Notes under the pieces: generated by a model
What the model was told of the DNA's origin: nothing
The model's input: only the letters and a program-made list of their open reading frames with translations
Databases searched by the model: none
Part shown: positions 26,662-37,170 of the stretch, one piece after another
Layout of the letters: every line of letters starts with the position of its first letter
How positions within the stretch are numbered: position 1 is the first letter of the stretch
DNA from: Candidatus Latescibacterota bacterium
GTDB taxonomy: Bacteria; Latescibacterota; UBA2968; GCA-2709665
DNA: 46,773 nt
NCBI GenBank assembly: GCA_012270675.1
Contig: JAAXHW010000022.1
Location: 1 to 46,773 of the forward strand
Direction of reading: 5' to 3'
Made by a program: the position numbers and the translations under genes

Positions 26662-26736
26662 TTATGTGCCCCGGACGATGTGCCGGCCACCATAAACGCC
26701 GGGATGGAACCGCCGGGTCTGATCGTCTGTCAGCAT
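26662..26736 (-). CDS. 24-codon small ORF with strong Shine-Dalgarno, abutting the thioesterase gene
   Basis: On - strand: GGAGG-aaaca-ATG...TAA, encoding MLTDDQTRRFHPGVYGGRHIVRGT*; TAA is 3 nt before the next ATG. Confidence 0.4.
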   Translation of the reverse strand: MLTDDQTRRFHPGVYGGRHIVRGT

Positions 26737-26786
26737 TGTTTCCTCCAAATCAAACGGGATTTCCAGGTCTTCCCCCCTGGAAAGAT

Positions 26787-27728
26787 TCAGGTTATAAAGG
26801 TACTTGTCCAGGCCTCCAGCGATGCGGGGTTTTCGATAGTGTACACTTTTCGCCTGCGATCCATAGCCAGCATCATGCCCTTCAACACACGGCCCGGTCC
26901 CACCTCCGTAAATACGGCATCAGGATAACGCCCGGTCATCCGCAGCATCGTTTCAGACCATCGAACAGGCGAACAGATCTGCTGGCCCAGAAGCTGTCGA
27001 ATTTTCGATGCATCCCTTTCGGGTTTTGCAGTAACGTTGCAGTAGACCCGGGTGTGGGCGTCCCGGAATGTGACCTGCGCGAGTTCCGCCTCGAATTTTT
27101 CCGTGATCGAGTCCATCAGCGGGCTGTGCCAGGCGCCGCTGACCTGGAGCATCAAGGTACGCTTCGCACCGGCCGATTTGGCCGCGTCGCTTGCCCTCTC
27201 AAGGGCGGGAAACGCGCCTGAGAGGACCATCTGTTGGGGGGTATTGTAGTTGGCAATGCAGATGGTGCCGTAAGCGGATGCCTCTTCCGTGATCTGAAAA
27301 AGGCGCTCCTGGTCAAGGCCAATCACGACAAGCATACTGCCTGGATGCGCTTTCGCAGCCTCCTGCATCAGTGAGCCACGGGCCTGGACCAACCTCAACA
27401 ACGCCGAAAAGTCGAATACACCGGCAGCGTAGTGTGCCGTATACTCTCCCAGGCTGTGACCGGCTACTGCCACGGGGCGACAACCGTACTCCCGGAGCAA
27501 CGTAAGACAGGCAACATTCACGATGGTTACGGCAGGCTGGAGGTTATCCGTACGGGTCAGCTCCTCTTCCGGCCCCTCAAAGATCAAGGAAGAAATCTTT
27601 CTCCCCAGCAGCTCATCGGCCCGCTCAAAAATCGCTTTTGCCTGCGGATAGGTCTGGCACAATTCCAAACCCATCCTCACGTATTGGGACCCCTGTCCCG
27701 GGAATAGAAAAATAAATGAAGGAGGCAT
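26787..27728 (-). CDS. malonyl-CoA:ACP acyltransferase (FabD-like)
   Basis: FLFPGQGSQYVRMG; VAGHSLGEYTAHYAAG active site; ISGAWHSPLM-like motif; TEVGPGRVLKGM. Confidence 0.9.
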   Translation of the reverse strand: MPPSFIFLFPGQGSQYVRMGLELCQTYPQAKAIFERADELLGRKISSLIFEGPEEELTRTDNLQPAVTIVNVACLTLLREYGCRPVAVAGHSLGEYTAHYAAGVFDFSALLRLVQARGSLMQEAAKAHPGSMLVVIGLDQERLFQITEEASAYGTICIANYNTPQQMVLSGAFPALERASDAAKSAGAKRTLMLQVSGAWHSPLMDSITEKFEAELAQVTFRDAHTRVYCNVTAKPERDASKIRQLLGQQICSPVRWSETMLRMTGRYPDAVFTEVGPGRVLKGMMLAMDRRRKVYTIENPASLEAWTSTFIT

Positions 27729-27740
27729 GTTCCCCCATCG

Positions 27741-29936
27741 TCAGAAAAGCGTGTGTACAACAGCCGCTTTGACCTCTCTTCTGCGGGCGTGGAGTACGGG
27801 TTCGGTGTACCCGTTGGCCACCTCTCTTCCCCTGAAGACCAGATCCAGCGCCGCCTGAAACGCAATACTGCTGTCAAACTCCGGCGCCATATTGCGATAG
27901 TTGGGATCGTCGCTGTTCTGCCCGTCTACCACCTCTGCCATCTTTCGAAATGTCTCACCGACCTGCTGCCTGGTTACAATCCCGTGGTGCAGCCAGTTGG
28001 CGATATGCTGGCTTGAGATGCGCAGCGTTGCCCTGTCTTCCATCAACCCGACATCGTGAATATCCGGAACTTTTGAACAGCCAACCCCCTGGTTAACCCA
28101 GCGCACAACATATCCCAGGATGCCCTGGGCGTTGTTGTCCAGTTCCTGTTGAATCTCTTCTGGTGTCAATTTCCGGTCCAGCAACGGAGGCGTCAGAATA
28201 TCGTCCAGGCCGGCGCGGCCCCTGCCGGCAAGCTCTGCCTGCCGCTTTGCCACATTTACCTGATGATAATGCATGGCATGGAGCGTGGCAGCCGTCGGCG
28301 AGGGCACCCAGGCCGTCGTGGCACCCGCCAGTGGATGCGCAATCTTGGTTTCGACCATCTCCCGCATCGCATCGGGCATGGTCCACATCCCCTTGCCGAT
28401 CTGTGCCCTGCCAGTCAGTCCCGTCTCAATGCCGGTATCCACATTCCAGTCTTCATAGGCCGAAAGCCACGGCTGGTTTCTGATCTCCATCTTGGGCAGC
28501 ATGGGGGCCGCTTCCATGCTGGTGTGAATCTCGTCGCCTGTCCGATCCAGGAAGCCCGTATTGATAAAAACCACGCGCTCTTTTGCCATCCCTATGGCTT
28601 CCTTCAGGTTCACCGTGGTGCGGCGCTCTTCGTCCATAATGCCGATCTTGAGGGTATTCCGTTCCAGTCCCAGGGCTTGCTCCACTCTGTCGAACAGCTC
28701 CACCGTAGCCGCAACTTCCTCCGGGCCGTGGAGCTTGGGTTTGACGATGTAGATACTGCCCGTTCTGCTGTTGGTGTGTTCCCCACCCCCTTTGAGATCG
28801 TGGATTGCAGCCAGTGTGGTGACCATGGCGTCGAGGAACCCTTCCGGGATTGCCTCCCCCTCTGCGGTGGTCACGCAATCGGTATACATGTGGATGCCTA
28901 CGTTGCGGATGAGCAGCAAGCTCCTGCCCGGCAGTGTGAACCGCTCGCCACCCGGGGAAACAAACGTCTTATCCGGATTCAGCCTTCGTGTCACCTGTTG
29001 GCCGTTTTTTCCAAAGGTTGTCTCAAGCGTGCCCTTCATCATGCCGTTCCAGTTGCCGTAGACCCTGGTTTTGTCGGCGGCGTCCACAGCAGCAACGGAA
29101 TCTTCGCAGTCCTGAATGGTCGTGATGGCGGCTTCCAGCAGCACGTCCTTCACCCCCGCCAGGTGGGCGTTCCCCACGGGGTGGTCCCGATCGATCCGAA
29201 TTTCGATGTGCAGTCCGTTGTTCTTCAGCAAAATACTGCTGAGGCGTCCCTCCGTCTCAGCATATCCCGCAAATTTGCCGGGGTCCGCCAGGCCCGCTTC
29301 GCTCCCATCCCTGAGCCTTGCAATCAGGTGTTTTGTCCCGTCAACATCCCTCAGCGAGAACTGCGTGACATCCGAAAATGTGCCATGCTCCAGGCCCACC
29401 ACCTCATTTAAGAACGCCTCGGCCCGTGCGATCACCTTTGCGCCGCGTACGGGATTATAGGCCTCACCTTTCCGGGCCCCCTCTGCTTCGGGGATCACAT
29501 CCGTACCGTACAGCGCATCGTACAGGCTCCCCCAGCGGGCATTGGCGGCGTTCAGCGCATACCGGGCATTGTCCACCGGTACCACCAGCTGCGGGCCGGA
29601 TACGTCCGCGATTTCGGGGTCCACATTTGCCGTCACCGCCTGAAAGTGATCGCCTTCGGGAACCAGGTAACCGATCTCTGCCAGAAATGTCCGGTATGCT
29701 TCCCGGTCAATCGGCTGTCCTTTTCGGGCCAGGTGCCACGCGTCGATCTTCTGCTGCAGGGCATCCCGTTTTTCCAGCAGTTCCCGGTTTCCGGGCCCCA
29801 GGTCTTCCACGATCCTGCCCAGCGACATCCAGAAGGCGTCCGCATCTACGCCCGTGTCGGGCGCAATCTCGTCTTTCACCAGCCGATACAACCGCTCATC
29901 GACCTGCAGCCCACCGACTTCGACTGGATTGGCCAT
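27741..29936 (-). CDS. glcB: malate synthase G
   Basis: 731 aa; [112 protein letters not shown]. Confidence 0.97.
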   Translation of the reverse strand: MANPVEVGGLQVDERLYRLVKDEIAPDTGVDADAFWMSLGRIVEDLGPGNRELLEKRDALQQKIDAWHLARKGQPIDREAYRTFLAEIGYLVPEGDHFQAVTANVDPEIADVSGPQLVVPVDNARYALNAANARWGSLYDALYGTDVIPEAEGARKGEAYNPVRGAKVIARAEAFLNEVVGLEHGTFSDVTQFSLRDVDGTKHLIARLRDGSEAGLADPGKFAGYAETEGRLSSILLKNNGLHIEIRIDRDHPVGNAHLAGVKDVLLEAAITTIQDCEDSVAAVDAADKTRVYGNWNGMMKGTLETTFGKNGQQVTRRLNPDKTFVSPGGERFTLPGRSLLLIRNVGIHMYTDCVTTAEGEAIPEGFLDAMVTTLAAIHDLKGGGEHTNSRTGSIYIVKPKLHGPEEVAATVELFDRVEQALGLERNTLKIGIMDEERRTTVNLKEAIGMAKERVVFINTGFLDRTGDEIHTSMEAAPMLPKMEIRNQPWLSAYEDWNVDTGIETGLTGRAQIGKGMWTMPDAMREMVETKIAHPLAGATTAWVPSPTAATLHAMHYHQVNVAKRQAELAGRGRAGLDDILTPPLLDRKLTPEEIQQELDNNAQGILGYVVRWVNQGVGCSKVPDIHDVGLMEDRATLRISSQHIANWLHHGIVTRQQVGETFRKMAEVVDGQNSDDPNYRNMAPEFDSSIAFQAALDLVFRGREVANGYTEPVLHARRREVKAAVVHTLF

Positions 29937-29988
29937 TGGAACGCTCCTCCTTTTTATCTCTCAGACAGTCCGACACCCCGGCTGTCGT

Positions 29989-31260
29989 CTATGAATTGAG
30001 CAGCCGGATTGCTGCTTCTGCGATCCGGTCGCCCGCATCGGGACACAATTTACTCGACCGGGCCGTACGGGGCTCATAGCCGCCCCCGACAAATGCCTGT
30101 GGCGTTGGAACATATCCCACACAGCCGTTGGCCAGCGAGACAGCGAATGTGGGCGTGAAAGGAGAATTGGCTTTGATCTCCAACCCGTAATAACAGAAAT
30201 ACTCCGCAGGCACCGCAACCAGCCCTGCGCGTCCGATTCGCATCATCTGGATTTCCGCCGTAACGTCCGGTTCAACCTTCTTGATCTCTTTGAGCAATTC
30301 GAGTTCTCGCTCCCAGGCATCCTGCCTGCCCCATCCCCGGGCCTGCCCGGACGGCGCATCGCCCGGGTCCCGCAAAGGCAATGTGAGCATCTCGTTCGCA
30401 CACCCCAGAGGGGCCTCATCCGTATAATCCATTCGCGCCAGCACCTTGACCGCTTCTGCGCCCACGGTGGCGCCCACGTGCCACCCCCAGTGCGCTCCGA
30501 ACTCGCTTTCCCGATCTGTGAGATTGTCAACCTGCGTCACATCGGCCGATGCGCCGTTCGCGAAAACCACAATTGCACCATGGGCCCCCATCGCGCGTCG
30601 CACCGTCTGCCTGAGATAGTAAATATAATCGGCTGAAAACCCGTTTCCGCCAACTCCGAGCGTGGCATGGCAGCAGTAGTTGACCCAGCACCCGAGAAGT
30701 GCGCAGGTCTCGGTAACCGCCCCGATAACGCCAACCATCGGGTCGATGGGACCTGCGACCCGGACAATATCCGGGTTGCCCTTGCCCGGATGGGTCTGTT
30801 CCTTTCCGTTCTTCATGCGAAACCGCCGGTTAAACGCCACGCTGCTCTCCTGCCCTGCCCCCACAATCACCCTGACTTTCTCACGTTTCTCGTATGCTTC
30901 AACCGCCGCCTGCGCGACCTGTTCGGCAACCCAATCGCAGTAGGCCGGATCTGATTCGCTCATAAAAACGTCTGCGGTGGGACCGCCGTGGTGGGTGTGG
31001 CTTGCCGAGATCAGTACATGCCCGGCGGGGATTCCCGTTGCAGCTTCGATCCGTTTCCGCGCCTTCAGCACGGTCGAACGTTTGATGGATAACGCATCGA
31101 CCCCGGCCAGAACGAGCTGCGTGGCGCCGTCGTCCAGCACCATCGCATTTGCCAGGAGATCGTCGTGGACGCCCTGGGAGATCTTTTTCTGAATCTGCCC
31201 GGGCATCTCCGCCCCGACCTCCGGCGTGATCACGTTTTGACCAAATCCCGCCCGAATCAT
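29989..31260 (-). CDS. neutral/alkaline non-lysosomal ceramidase N-terminal domain-like protein
   Basis: MIRAGFGQNVITPEVGAEMPGQ; LISASHTHHGGPT; NYCCHATLG metal-binding-like motifs. Confidence 0.8.
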   Translation of the reverse strand: MIRAGFGQNVITPEVGAEMPGQIQKKISQGVHDDLLANAMVLDDGATQLVLAGVDALSIKRSTVLKARKRIEAATGIPAGHVLISASHTHHGGPTADVFMSESDPAYCDWVAEQVAQAAVEAYEKREKVRVIVGAGQESSVAFNRRFRMKNGKEQTHPGKGNPDIVRVAGPIDPMVGVIGAVTETCALLGCWVNYCCHATLGVGGNGFSADYIYYLRQTVRRAMGAHGAIVVFANGASADVTQVDNLTDRESEFGAHWGWHVGATVGAEAVKVLARMDYTDEAPLGCANEMLTLPLRDPGDAPSGQARGWGRQDAWERELELLKEIKKVEPDVTAEIQMMRIGRAGLVAVPAEYFCYYGLEIKANSPFTPTFAVSLANGCVGYVPTPQAFVGGGYEPRTARSSKLCPDAGDRIAEAAIRLLNS

Positions 31261-31390
31261 GGGTTGCCTCTTTCCACACGGATGTGAAGGTGCGCGACTG
31301 AACCCTACAAAGTAAACCTCCGCCTGTCAACCCAAATTTTATGAGGCCGGGCACCGCCGGGATCTTGCAGCGCAAGCCTTCCGTATGGCC

Positions 31391-31419
31391 TTGACAGCCC
31401 GGTGCGGACGCCTTACATT
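31391..31419 (+). promoter_or_regulatory. putative sigma70-type promoter upstream of ThuA/PQQ genes
   Basis: TTGACA - 17 bp - TACATT, about 160 bp before the ThuA-like start. Confidence 0.45.
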
Positions 31420-31578
31420 TGGGTGGACCCCGGGACAGCGGGGACCTGGCCTTCCAGGTGCTGGACGCGAGCAGGGGCGTCAACAAGTGGGCGGCACGTT
31501 GGCTGTCCCGGACGACTTCGCTGCCGATGGGGCTCTCTCCGGGGGCACCGGATGCATCACTCGTCCTGGAGGCGAAAA

Positions 31579-32223
31579 ATGAAAAAAGCACTGATCGTCT
31601 ACGGCGGATGGGAAGGTCACGAACCCCGGCAGTGCGTCGACATCTTTGCCCCCCTCCTCGCAGACAGCGGGTTCGACGTAGACCTGTCGGACACTCTGGA
31701 TGCCTACCTGAACCGGGACAGGATGCGTGCGCTCAGCCTGGTCGTCCCGATCTGGACGATGGGAACCATCGAAAAGGCGCAGGAGCAGGGCCTGCTGGAC
31801 GCGATCAAAAGCGGTGTGGGCGTTGCCGGGTGGCACGGCGGCATGGCCGATGCGTTCCGAAACAGCACAACCTACCAGTGGATGGTCGGCGGCCAGTGGG
31901 TGGCCCATCCGGGCGGCATCTTGGACTATGAAGTCCATATCGTCGACCCTGACGACCCCATCACACGGGGAATCGATACCTTCAAAATGCATTCGGAGCA
32001 GTACTACATGCACGTCGATCCCTCCAACGAAGTCCTGGCCACCACAACCTTTCAGACGGAGGTCGCGCCCTGGGTCAACGGCTGTGTCATGCCCATCGTA
32101 TGGAAACGAATGTGGGGAGAGGGCCGGGTATTCTACTCCTCCCTGGGCCACGTGGCAAAAGACTTCGACGTACCCGAGGCAAAGGAGATCCAGAGACGGG
32201 GCATGCTCTGGGCCAGCCGATAG
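31579..32223 (+). CDS. ThuA domain-containing protein
   Basis: [88 protein letters not shown]. Confidence 0.9.
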   Translation: MKKALIVYGGWEGHEPRQCVDIFAPLLADSGFDVDLSDTLDAYLNRDRMRALSLVVPIWTMGTIEKAQEQGLLDAIKSGVGVAGWHGGMADAFRNSTTYQWMVGGQWVAHPGGILDYEVHIVDPDDPITRGIDTFKMHSEQYYMHVDPSNEVLATTTFQTEVAPWVNGCVMPIVWKRMWGEGRVFYSSLGHVAKDFDVPEAKEIQRRGMLWASR

Positions 32224-32264
32224 GACAGCGGACTTTTCAGGGATAAGCATAAGGGAGCCATACT

Positions 32265-33578
32265 GTGATCCGAAAGTGTGTTTGTGTTGTATTGCTGGCC
32301 GCTGCGCTGCTCGCTCCTGTTTACAAGGTCCATGCACAGGACAACTGGCCGCAGTGGCGCGGACCCGATCAGAACGGGGTTTCCGCTGCGACGGCGCTGC
32401 CCACCACCTGGAGCCTGACAGAGAATATCGTGTGGAAGACCGCACTGCCCTCCTGGAGCGCGAGCACGCCGATCATCTGGGGGGATCGGATCTTCGTGAC
32501 ATCCCCCTCGCCGGCAGCGTCGGAGGAGGAAAAGGAGCCGGGCGGCAAAGAACTGCTCCTGCTCTGCATTTCCAGGGAGAACGGCAGGGAACTCTGGAGG
32601 CACAAACTCGGCGAAGGCAACTGGCTTTATCGAAAACAGAACAATACGTCGCCTTCTCCCGTTACCGACGGGAAGCACGTCTGGGTCGTGACCGGCACGG
32701 GCCAGGTAACGGCCCTGGACATGGACGGGAAGGTCCTCTGGAAGCGTAATCTTCAGAAGGACTACGGTCCTTTTGGCCTCAACTTTGGCTATGCCTCCTC
32801 ACCGCTTCTTTACGACGGAAAGCTGATTCTTGAGGTGCTTCATGGGTCTTATACGGACGACCCTTCGTACATTGTCGCCTTCGACACAATGACCGGCAAG
32901 GAGCTCTGGCGGCGGGAACGGCCCACGGACGCGTGGGCGGAATCGCCCGATGCTTACACCACGCCCACCCTGCTCACACAGGGCAAGGTGACCCAGGTGG
33001 TGATCTCGGGCGGGGATTACGTCACCGGACACGATCCTGAGACCGGAAAAGAAATCTGGCGGGCGAGCGGGTTGAACCCCGAGCAGCGACGCAATTACCG
33101 GATCGTCGCCTCGCCCCTGGTGGTCAACGATATGATCTATGCGCCCACGCGCAGGCGGCCCCTGCTGGCCCTGCGCGCCGGAGGCACAGGCAATGTCACG
33201 GACAACATCGTCTGGAGGTGGACCGGGGGGGGCGGGCCGGACGTGCCCACGCCCGTGTGTGACGGCACCTACTTCTACATGGTGGACGACAGGGGGCGGG
33301 CGACCTGTCTGGATGCCAAAAGCGGCGAGGTGATCTGGGGGCCGGAGCGCACCGCCCGGGGCATTGTGAGTTCCTCTCCGGTGCTGGCCGACGGGAAGCT
33401 CTACATCCTCAACGAAATGGCCGTTTCCACGGTGCTGGCGGCCGGGCCGGAGTTCAAGCTCCTGGCTACGAATGAACTGGACGGCACCTATACGCTGTCA
33501 TCCCCTGCGGTTTCCGGGTCCCAGCTTTTTATCCGGACCGCGACCCACCTCTACTGTATCGGCAAAAAAGCAGACTGA
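32265..33578 (+). CDS. PQQ-binding-like beta-propeller repeat protein (exported)
   Basis: Signal peptide; DNWPQWRGPDQNGVSAATALPTTWSLTENIVWKTALPSWSASTPIIWGDRIFVTS; repeated GKELWRRE / GEVIWGPE blades. Confidence 0.92.
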   Translation: MIRKCVCVVLLAAALLAPVYKVHAQDNWPQWRGPDQNGVSAATALPTTWSLTENIVWKTALPSWSASTPIIWGDRIFVTSPSPAASEEEKEPGGKELLLLCISRENGRELWRHKLGEGNWLYRKQNNTSPSPVTDGKHVWVVTGTGQVTALDMDGKVLWKRNLQKDYGPFGLNFGYASSPLLYDGKLILEVLHGSYTDDPSYIVAFDTMTGKELWRRERPTDAWAESPDAYTTPTLLTQGKVTQVVISGGDYVTGHDPETGKEIWRASGLNPEQRRNYRIVASPLVVNDMIYAPTRRRPLLALRAGGTGNVTDNIVWRWTGGGGPDVPTPVCDGTYFYMVDDRGRATCLDAKSGEVIWGPERTARGIVSSSPVLADGKLYILNEMAVSTVLAAGPEFKLLATNELDGTYTLSSPAVSGSQLFIRTATHLYCIGKKAD

Positions 33579-33589
33579 CCCAAAAAGGT

Positions 33590-34810
33590 TCAGAAGTGAT
33601 CCGGCCCCCAGAGAATCACCTCCCGGTGCGGAAACAGGACGCGCAACAAACCGGAAATCTCCGGTCCCGCTGAAATCCCCCGTGCTTGCAAAACCGGCTC
33701 AAGCTGCTCCCAGCTCGATTCACCCAGCAGCGCCCGCCAGAAGAACGCTCCCGGCATGCTCACCCGCTCCGCATCCGGGTGCGCGTCACCCACCTCAAGC
33801 GCTCCCGAATCGTGCAGCCTCAGCACGCTTTGCCGGTCGTTAACCTCAAAGCAGACCGACAGCGGACCGAACTTCCGGTCGGATGCATCCAGCCGGGATT
33901 GCAGGTCGGGCAGCACCCGCCGCAGCAGCGCGGGGAGATTCACGGCGTAGAGCATCGTTGACGTACTCCCCTTCAGGCTCAGGTCCCCTGCGCTGCCCTC
34001 CACAGTCAGGTCGACCAGTGGATGTCGGTGCGGAATCTCGCCGCATATCTCCTCAACGCCTTTCTCTTCACACACCCGGAGCAGGTGGCCGACCAGTGCT
34101 GTCAAGGCGGTCGGGTCGCCTTGATCACAGGCCACCTCGAACACCGTCACAGCTTTTTCTCCGACGTGAAAATTGAGATATCCGCCCAGGGTATGCCCAC
34201 GGCGGGCGACCACGGTGGGCAGGATGTCCCGTATCCGCGCGGGCGCCGTATCCCAGTGGGCCCTGGGCCGCACAATTGACCCGCTCTGGCCTGCGTTGTA
34301 CGCATCGTAAAGCGCAGCCACCTGCTCCAGGTCCCGTTCCTCGTCGAACGCCCCAACCTCCCAGTCCGTATCCCCCAGCTCGATGTTTCCCCTTCGCCAC
34401 ACCCGAAACCCTGCCAGCGGCAGACTCTCCCACCCCAGCCTGCGGTAGAACGCGCACGGAATCTCCGAGAACAGCAGGCCCACATCGTACCCTGCGGCCT
34501 CCATGTACTTGACCGCATCCCGCATCAACGCCGTGGCATATCCTCTGCCTCGATAATCCGGATGCGTGCCCACCCCCCCGATTCCCCCCATCCGCACGAC
34601 ACCCGCGCCGACCCGCATCCTGCGGTCCCAGACGCGCAGCGTCGAAACGATCCGCCCGTCAGCAGCCACAACGCGGGTCTGATCCAGCCTGTAACTCGAA
34701 TCTCCCCGGATATACTGCCCATACCGCTCCTGCCCGTCCGGCCGGAACACCAGGCACAGCAGGTCGATCATTTCCTGCAATTCCGATTCGCGAATCTCCC
34801 GAATTTCCAT
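33590..34810 (-). CDS. GNAT family N-acetyltransferase (Eis-like)
   Basis: MEIREIRESELQEMIDLLCLVFRPD; VGTHPDYRGRGYATALMRDAVKYMEAAGYDVGLLFSE; CAFYRRLGWE. Start could lie upstream (track ORF from 34885). Confidence 0.87.
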   Translation of the reverse strand: MEIREIRESELQEMIDLLCLVFRPDGQERYGQYIRGDSSYRLDQTRVVAADGRIVSTLRVWDRRMRVGAGVVRMGGIGGVGTHPDYRGRGYATALMRDAVKYMEAAGYDVGLLFSEIPCAFYRRLGWESLPLAGFRVWRRGNIELGDTDWEVGAFDEERDLEQVAALYDAYNAGQSGSIVRPRAHWDTAPARIRDILPTVVARRGHTLGGYLNFHVGEKAVTVFEVACDQGDPTALTALVGHLLRVCEEKGVEEICGEIPHRHPLVDLTVEGSAGDLSLKGSTSTMLYAVNLPALLRRVLPDLQSRLDASDRKFGPLSVCFEVNDRQSVLRLHDSGALEVGDAHPDAERVSMPGAFFWRALLGESSWEQLEPVLQARGISAGPEISGLLRVLFPHREVILWGPDHF

Positions 34811-34893
34811 AAGCCCCATCCCCGGGATAAAGTCGTTGCCTGATCTTCGCGTCTGGTGCGGTTCACCGCACTTCTCCGGGACCACATCGGCGG

Positions 34894-36072
34894 CTAAGAA
34901 GAAATCTCCCTCAGGTCACTGCTTTCCACCGTAAGCTGCTCATGCCCCTCCTCCATCACGACATGGACATCCTCCCACAGAAACTGCACGTCCCCGGCCC
35001 TCACGCCCGGTTCTGTGCTGAGCACCACACCCGGCTCCAGCACCGTGTGATCATCCGGACTGATACTCGGCGGTTCGGTCACCAGCATCCCCTGGCCGTG
35101 CCCCATCCTGGCCGACCCGAATGGTGCCAGTCCCTCACCTCTGGCGTTCGCCTCCTCAATGGCCCCGGTTCCGACCCGGTATAATTCCGCACACGTCACC
35201 CCGGGCCTCAGGGCGTTCGCCATCTTCGCGTTTACTTCCAGTACCGCGCTGTGCAGCCTCTTCTGCTCATCCGTGGCCTTACCCAGAACGGCCATGCGTG
35301 GATAGTCGATGGTATACATCCCCACACAGGCGCCCGTATCGACTGCAAGCACGCACCCCTTCTCCAGCGGCCGGTCGTAATGGAACGGATTGCCGGCGCC
35401 GGGGCGGTCGAGTTGCAAAATGACAAACGCGGTCCTGTCGCCCCCTTCCTCCAGGATCAACCGCCGCATCAGCCTGGCCACCTCCCGCTCCGTCATCCCC
35501 GGGACGACCTGATCGAACAGCCGCTGCCGCGCCCTGCCGGTAATATCCGCCGCCTCTTTCATATACACCAGTTCCTCGCCGGACTTCACCATCCGGAGCT
35601 TGATGATGACATCCGCAGCGTCCACAAATGTCACTTCGGGCAGATTCGTCACCAGATCGAAATAGGCTCCCACCGGCATCCCCATCCGCTGCTCCTGGCC
35701 CAACTCCACACCCACGCGGTTGTGCTTCAGCCCGGTGTCTTGAAGGGCATCTGCAACCAGGTTATGGGGAAAACCGAACAGGTCGGAATAATCTCGAATA
35801 TCGCTCACATAGGACCCCAGGGTCAGGTTATCCCTCTTCTGGGTAACGACAATCGGCTCCCCGTTGAGAGGAAGGATAAAAACGGACGGTCTGGTCAGAG
35901 AATAGTGAAGCGCCACGCTCACGGCGGTCCCGGCGAAATACTGAAAATTCTCCTCTCCGGTGATCAAAAGCGCATCGATCTCGCGCTGTCCCATCAACTC
36001 CCTGGCCCGGGCGTACCGACGCGCCATCTCTTTTCTGGAAAACAAGGCATATTCAAGCGCTTCCGATTTCAT
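34894..36072 (-). CDS. M24 family Xaa-Pro peptidase/creatinase-like protein
   Basis: LAVDTGACVGMYTIDYPRM; RMGHGQGMLVTEPPSI; VLSTEPGVRAGDVQFLWEDVHVV. Confidence 0.9.
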   Translation of the reverse strand: MKSEALEYALFSRKEMARRYARARELMGQREIDALLITGEENFQYFAGTAVSVALHYSLTRPSVFILPLNGEPIVVTQKRDNLTLGSYVSDIRDYSDLFGFPHNLVADALQDTGLKHNRVGVELGQEQRMGMPVGAYFDLVTNLPEVTFVDAADVIIKLRMVKSGEELVYMKEAADITGRARQRLFDQVVPGMTEREVARLMRRLILEEGGDRTAFVILQLDRPGAGNPFHYDRPLEKGCVLAVDTGACVGMYTIDYPRMAVLGKATDEQKRLHSAVLEVNAKMANALRPGVTCAELYRVGTGAIEEANARGEGLAPFGSARMGHGQGMLVTEPPSISPDDHTVLEPGVVLSTEPGVRAGDVQFLWEDVHVVMEEGHEQLTVESSDLREISS

Positions 36073-36089
36073 ACCCTGTTCCTTCTTTC

Positions 36090-37160
36090 TCAGACGGTTT
36101 CAGGGCCTGACACAATCTGCTGACTGTAATCCCCGTGCGCCACCAGTTCCGGCGCATAGGCAAACAGCGCGGGCGTCCCTCCCGTATGCACGTAGACCAC
36201 CGTGGCTCCCGCAGGGATCTCCCCCTTTTGAATCCGGTCGATCACCCCCGATACCGCCTTCCCCGTATAGACCGGATCCAGCAAAATCCCCTCCGTCCGC
36301 GCCAGGAGTTGAACCGCGTCCAGCCCCGCCTGTGTGACAATCCCGTAATTCTCGCCCACATATGCATCCGTACTCTCCACCGCCGCCGCCTCCAGCCGCG
36401 TCACTATCTCCAGTGTTTCCGCCGCCTCGTTGCCGGTGCCCGCCACCCCCTCTTTGCGCTGCTGTTCGTCCCCCCGGCTGGGCGTATACCCCTGCACCCG
36501 AATCGGCAGCCCGAGCGCCTTTACCCCCAGTGCCAGCCCCGCGTGCGTCCCGTGTCCCGACGCCGTGCAGATAAAATCCGTCGTCGCATCCAGCGCGTCG
36601 AGTTGGTCCAGGATCTCCAGAAGACACCCCACATAGGCCGCCGTACCCAGCGCCCTGGCCCGGCCACCGATAATGTAGGGAACCTCCCCCTGCTTCCGCA
36701 GTTCCTCCGCTACCTGCTCCTTCACTCCCTGCTGATTCCCGTTCTTCACCAGCCGCACCTCCGCTCCCAGCACGTAATCCAGCAACAGGTTGCCCTGAAT
36801 TCCCATCTGACTGCGGTGGTCGTGTCGGTTCACCAGCACACACTTCATCCCCAGACGGGCCGTTGCCGCAGCCGCCTGCCGGGCGTGGTTCGACTGCGAC
36901 GCCGCGCCCGTAACCACCGCCGTGGCCCCCTGCGCCTTTGCGTCTCCCAGGGCAAATTCGAACTTCCGCGTTTTGTTTCCCCCAAAGGCCAGGCCAGTCA
37001 AATCGTCCCGTTTAACCAGAACCCGCACCCCGTTGCCCACCGCCTCCGAAAACCGGGGACAATCGTGCAGCGGCGTGGGCAGGTCCGCCAGCGTCACGCG
37101 CGGCAGCCGGTCCAGCGCTGCGCGCAGACGCTCGCGCGTTACAGGTACAGACATAAGCAC
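36090..37160 (-). CDS. D-cysteine desulfhydrase / ACC deaminase-family PLP enzyme
   Basis: TPLHDCPRFSEAVGNGVRVLVKRDDLTGLAFGGNKTRKFEFALGDAKAQGATAVVTGAASQSNHARQAAAA; HTGGTPALFAY. Confidence 0.9.
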   Translation of the reverse strand: MLMSVPVTRERLRAALDRLPRVTLADLPTPLHDCPRFSEAVGNGVRVLVKRDDLTGLAFGGNKTRKFEFALGDAKAQGATAVVTGAASQSNHARQAAAATARLGMKCVLVNRHDHRSQMGIQGNLLLDYVLGAEVRLVKNGNQQGVKEQVAEELRKQGEVPYIIGGRARALGTAAYVGCLLEILDQLDALDATTDFICTASGHGTHAGLALGVKALGLPIRVQGYTPSRGDEQQRKEGVAGTGNEAAETLEIVTRLEAAAVESTDAYVGENYGIVTQAGLDAVQLLARTEGILLDPVYTGKAVSGVIDRIQKGEIPAGATVVYVHTGGTPALFAYAPELVAHGDYSQQIVSGPETV

Positions 37161-37170
37161 CCTCCTCTTT

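Noticed and set aside
33579-33589. Terminator between convergent PQQ-like and GNAT genes
   Set aside because: Only an 11-bp gap; no convincing hairpin with a U-tract.
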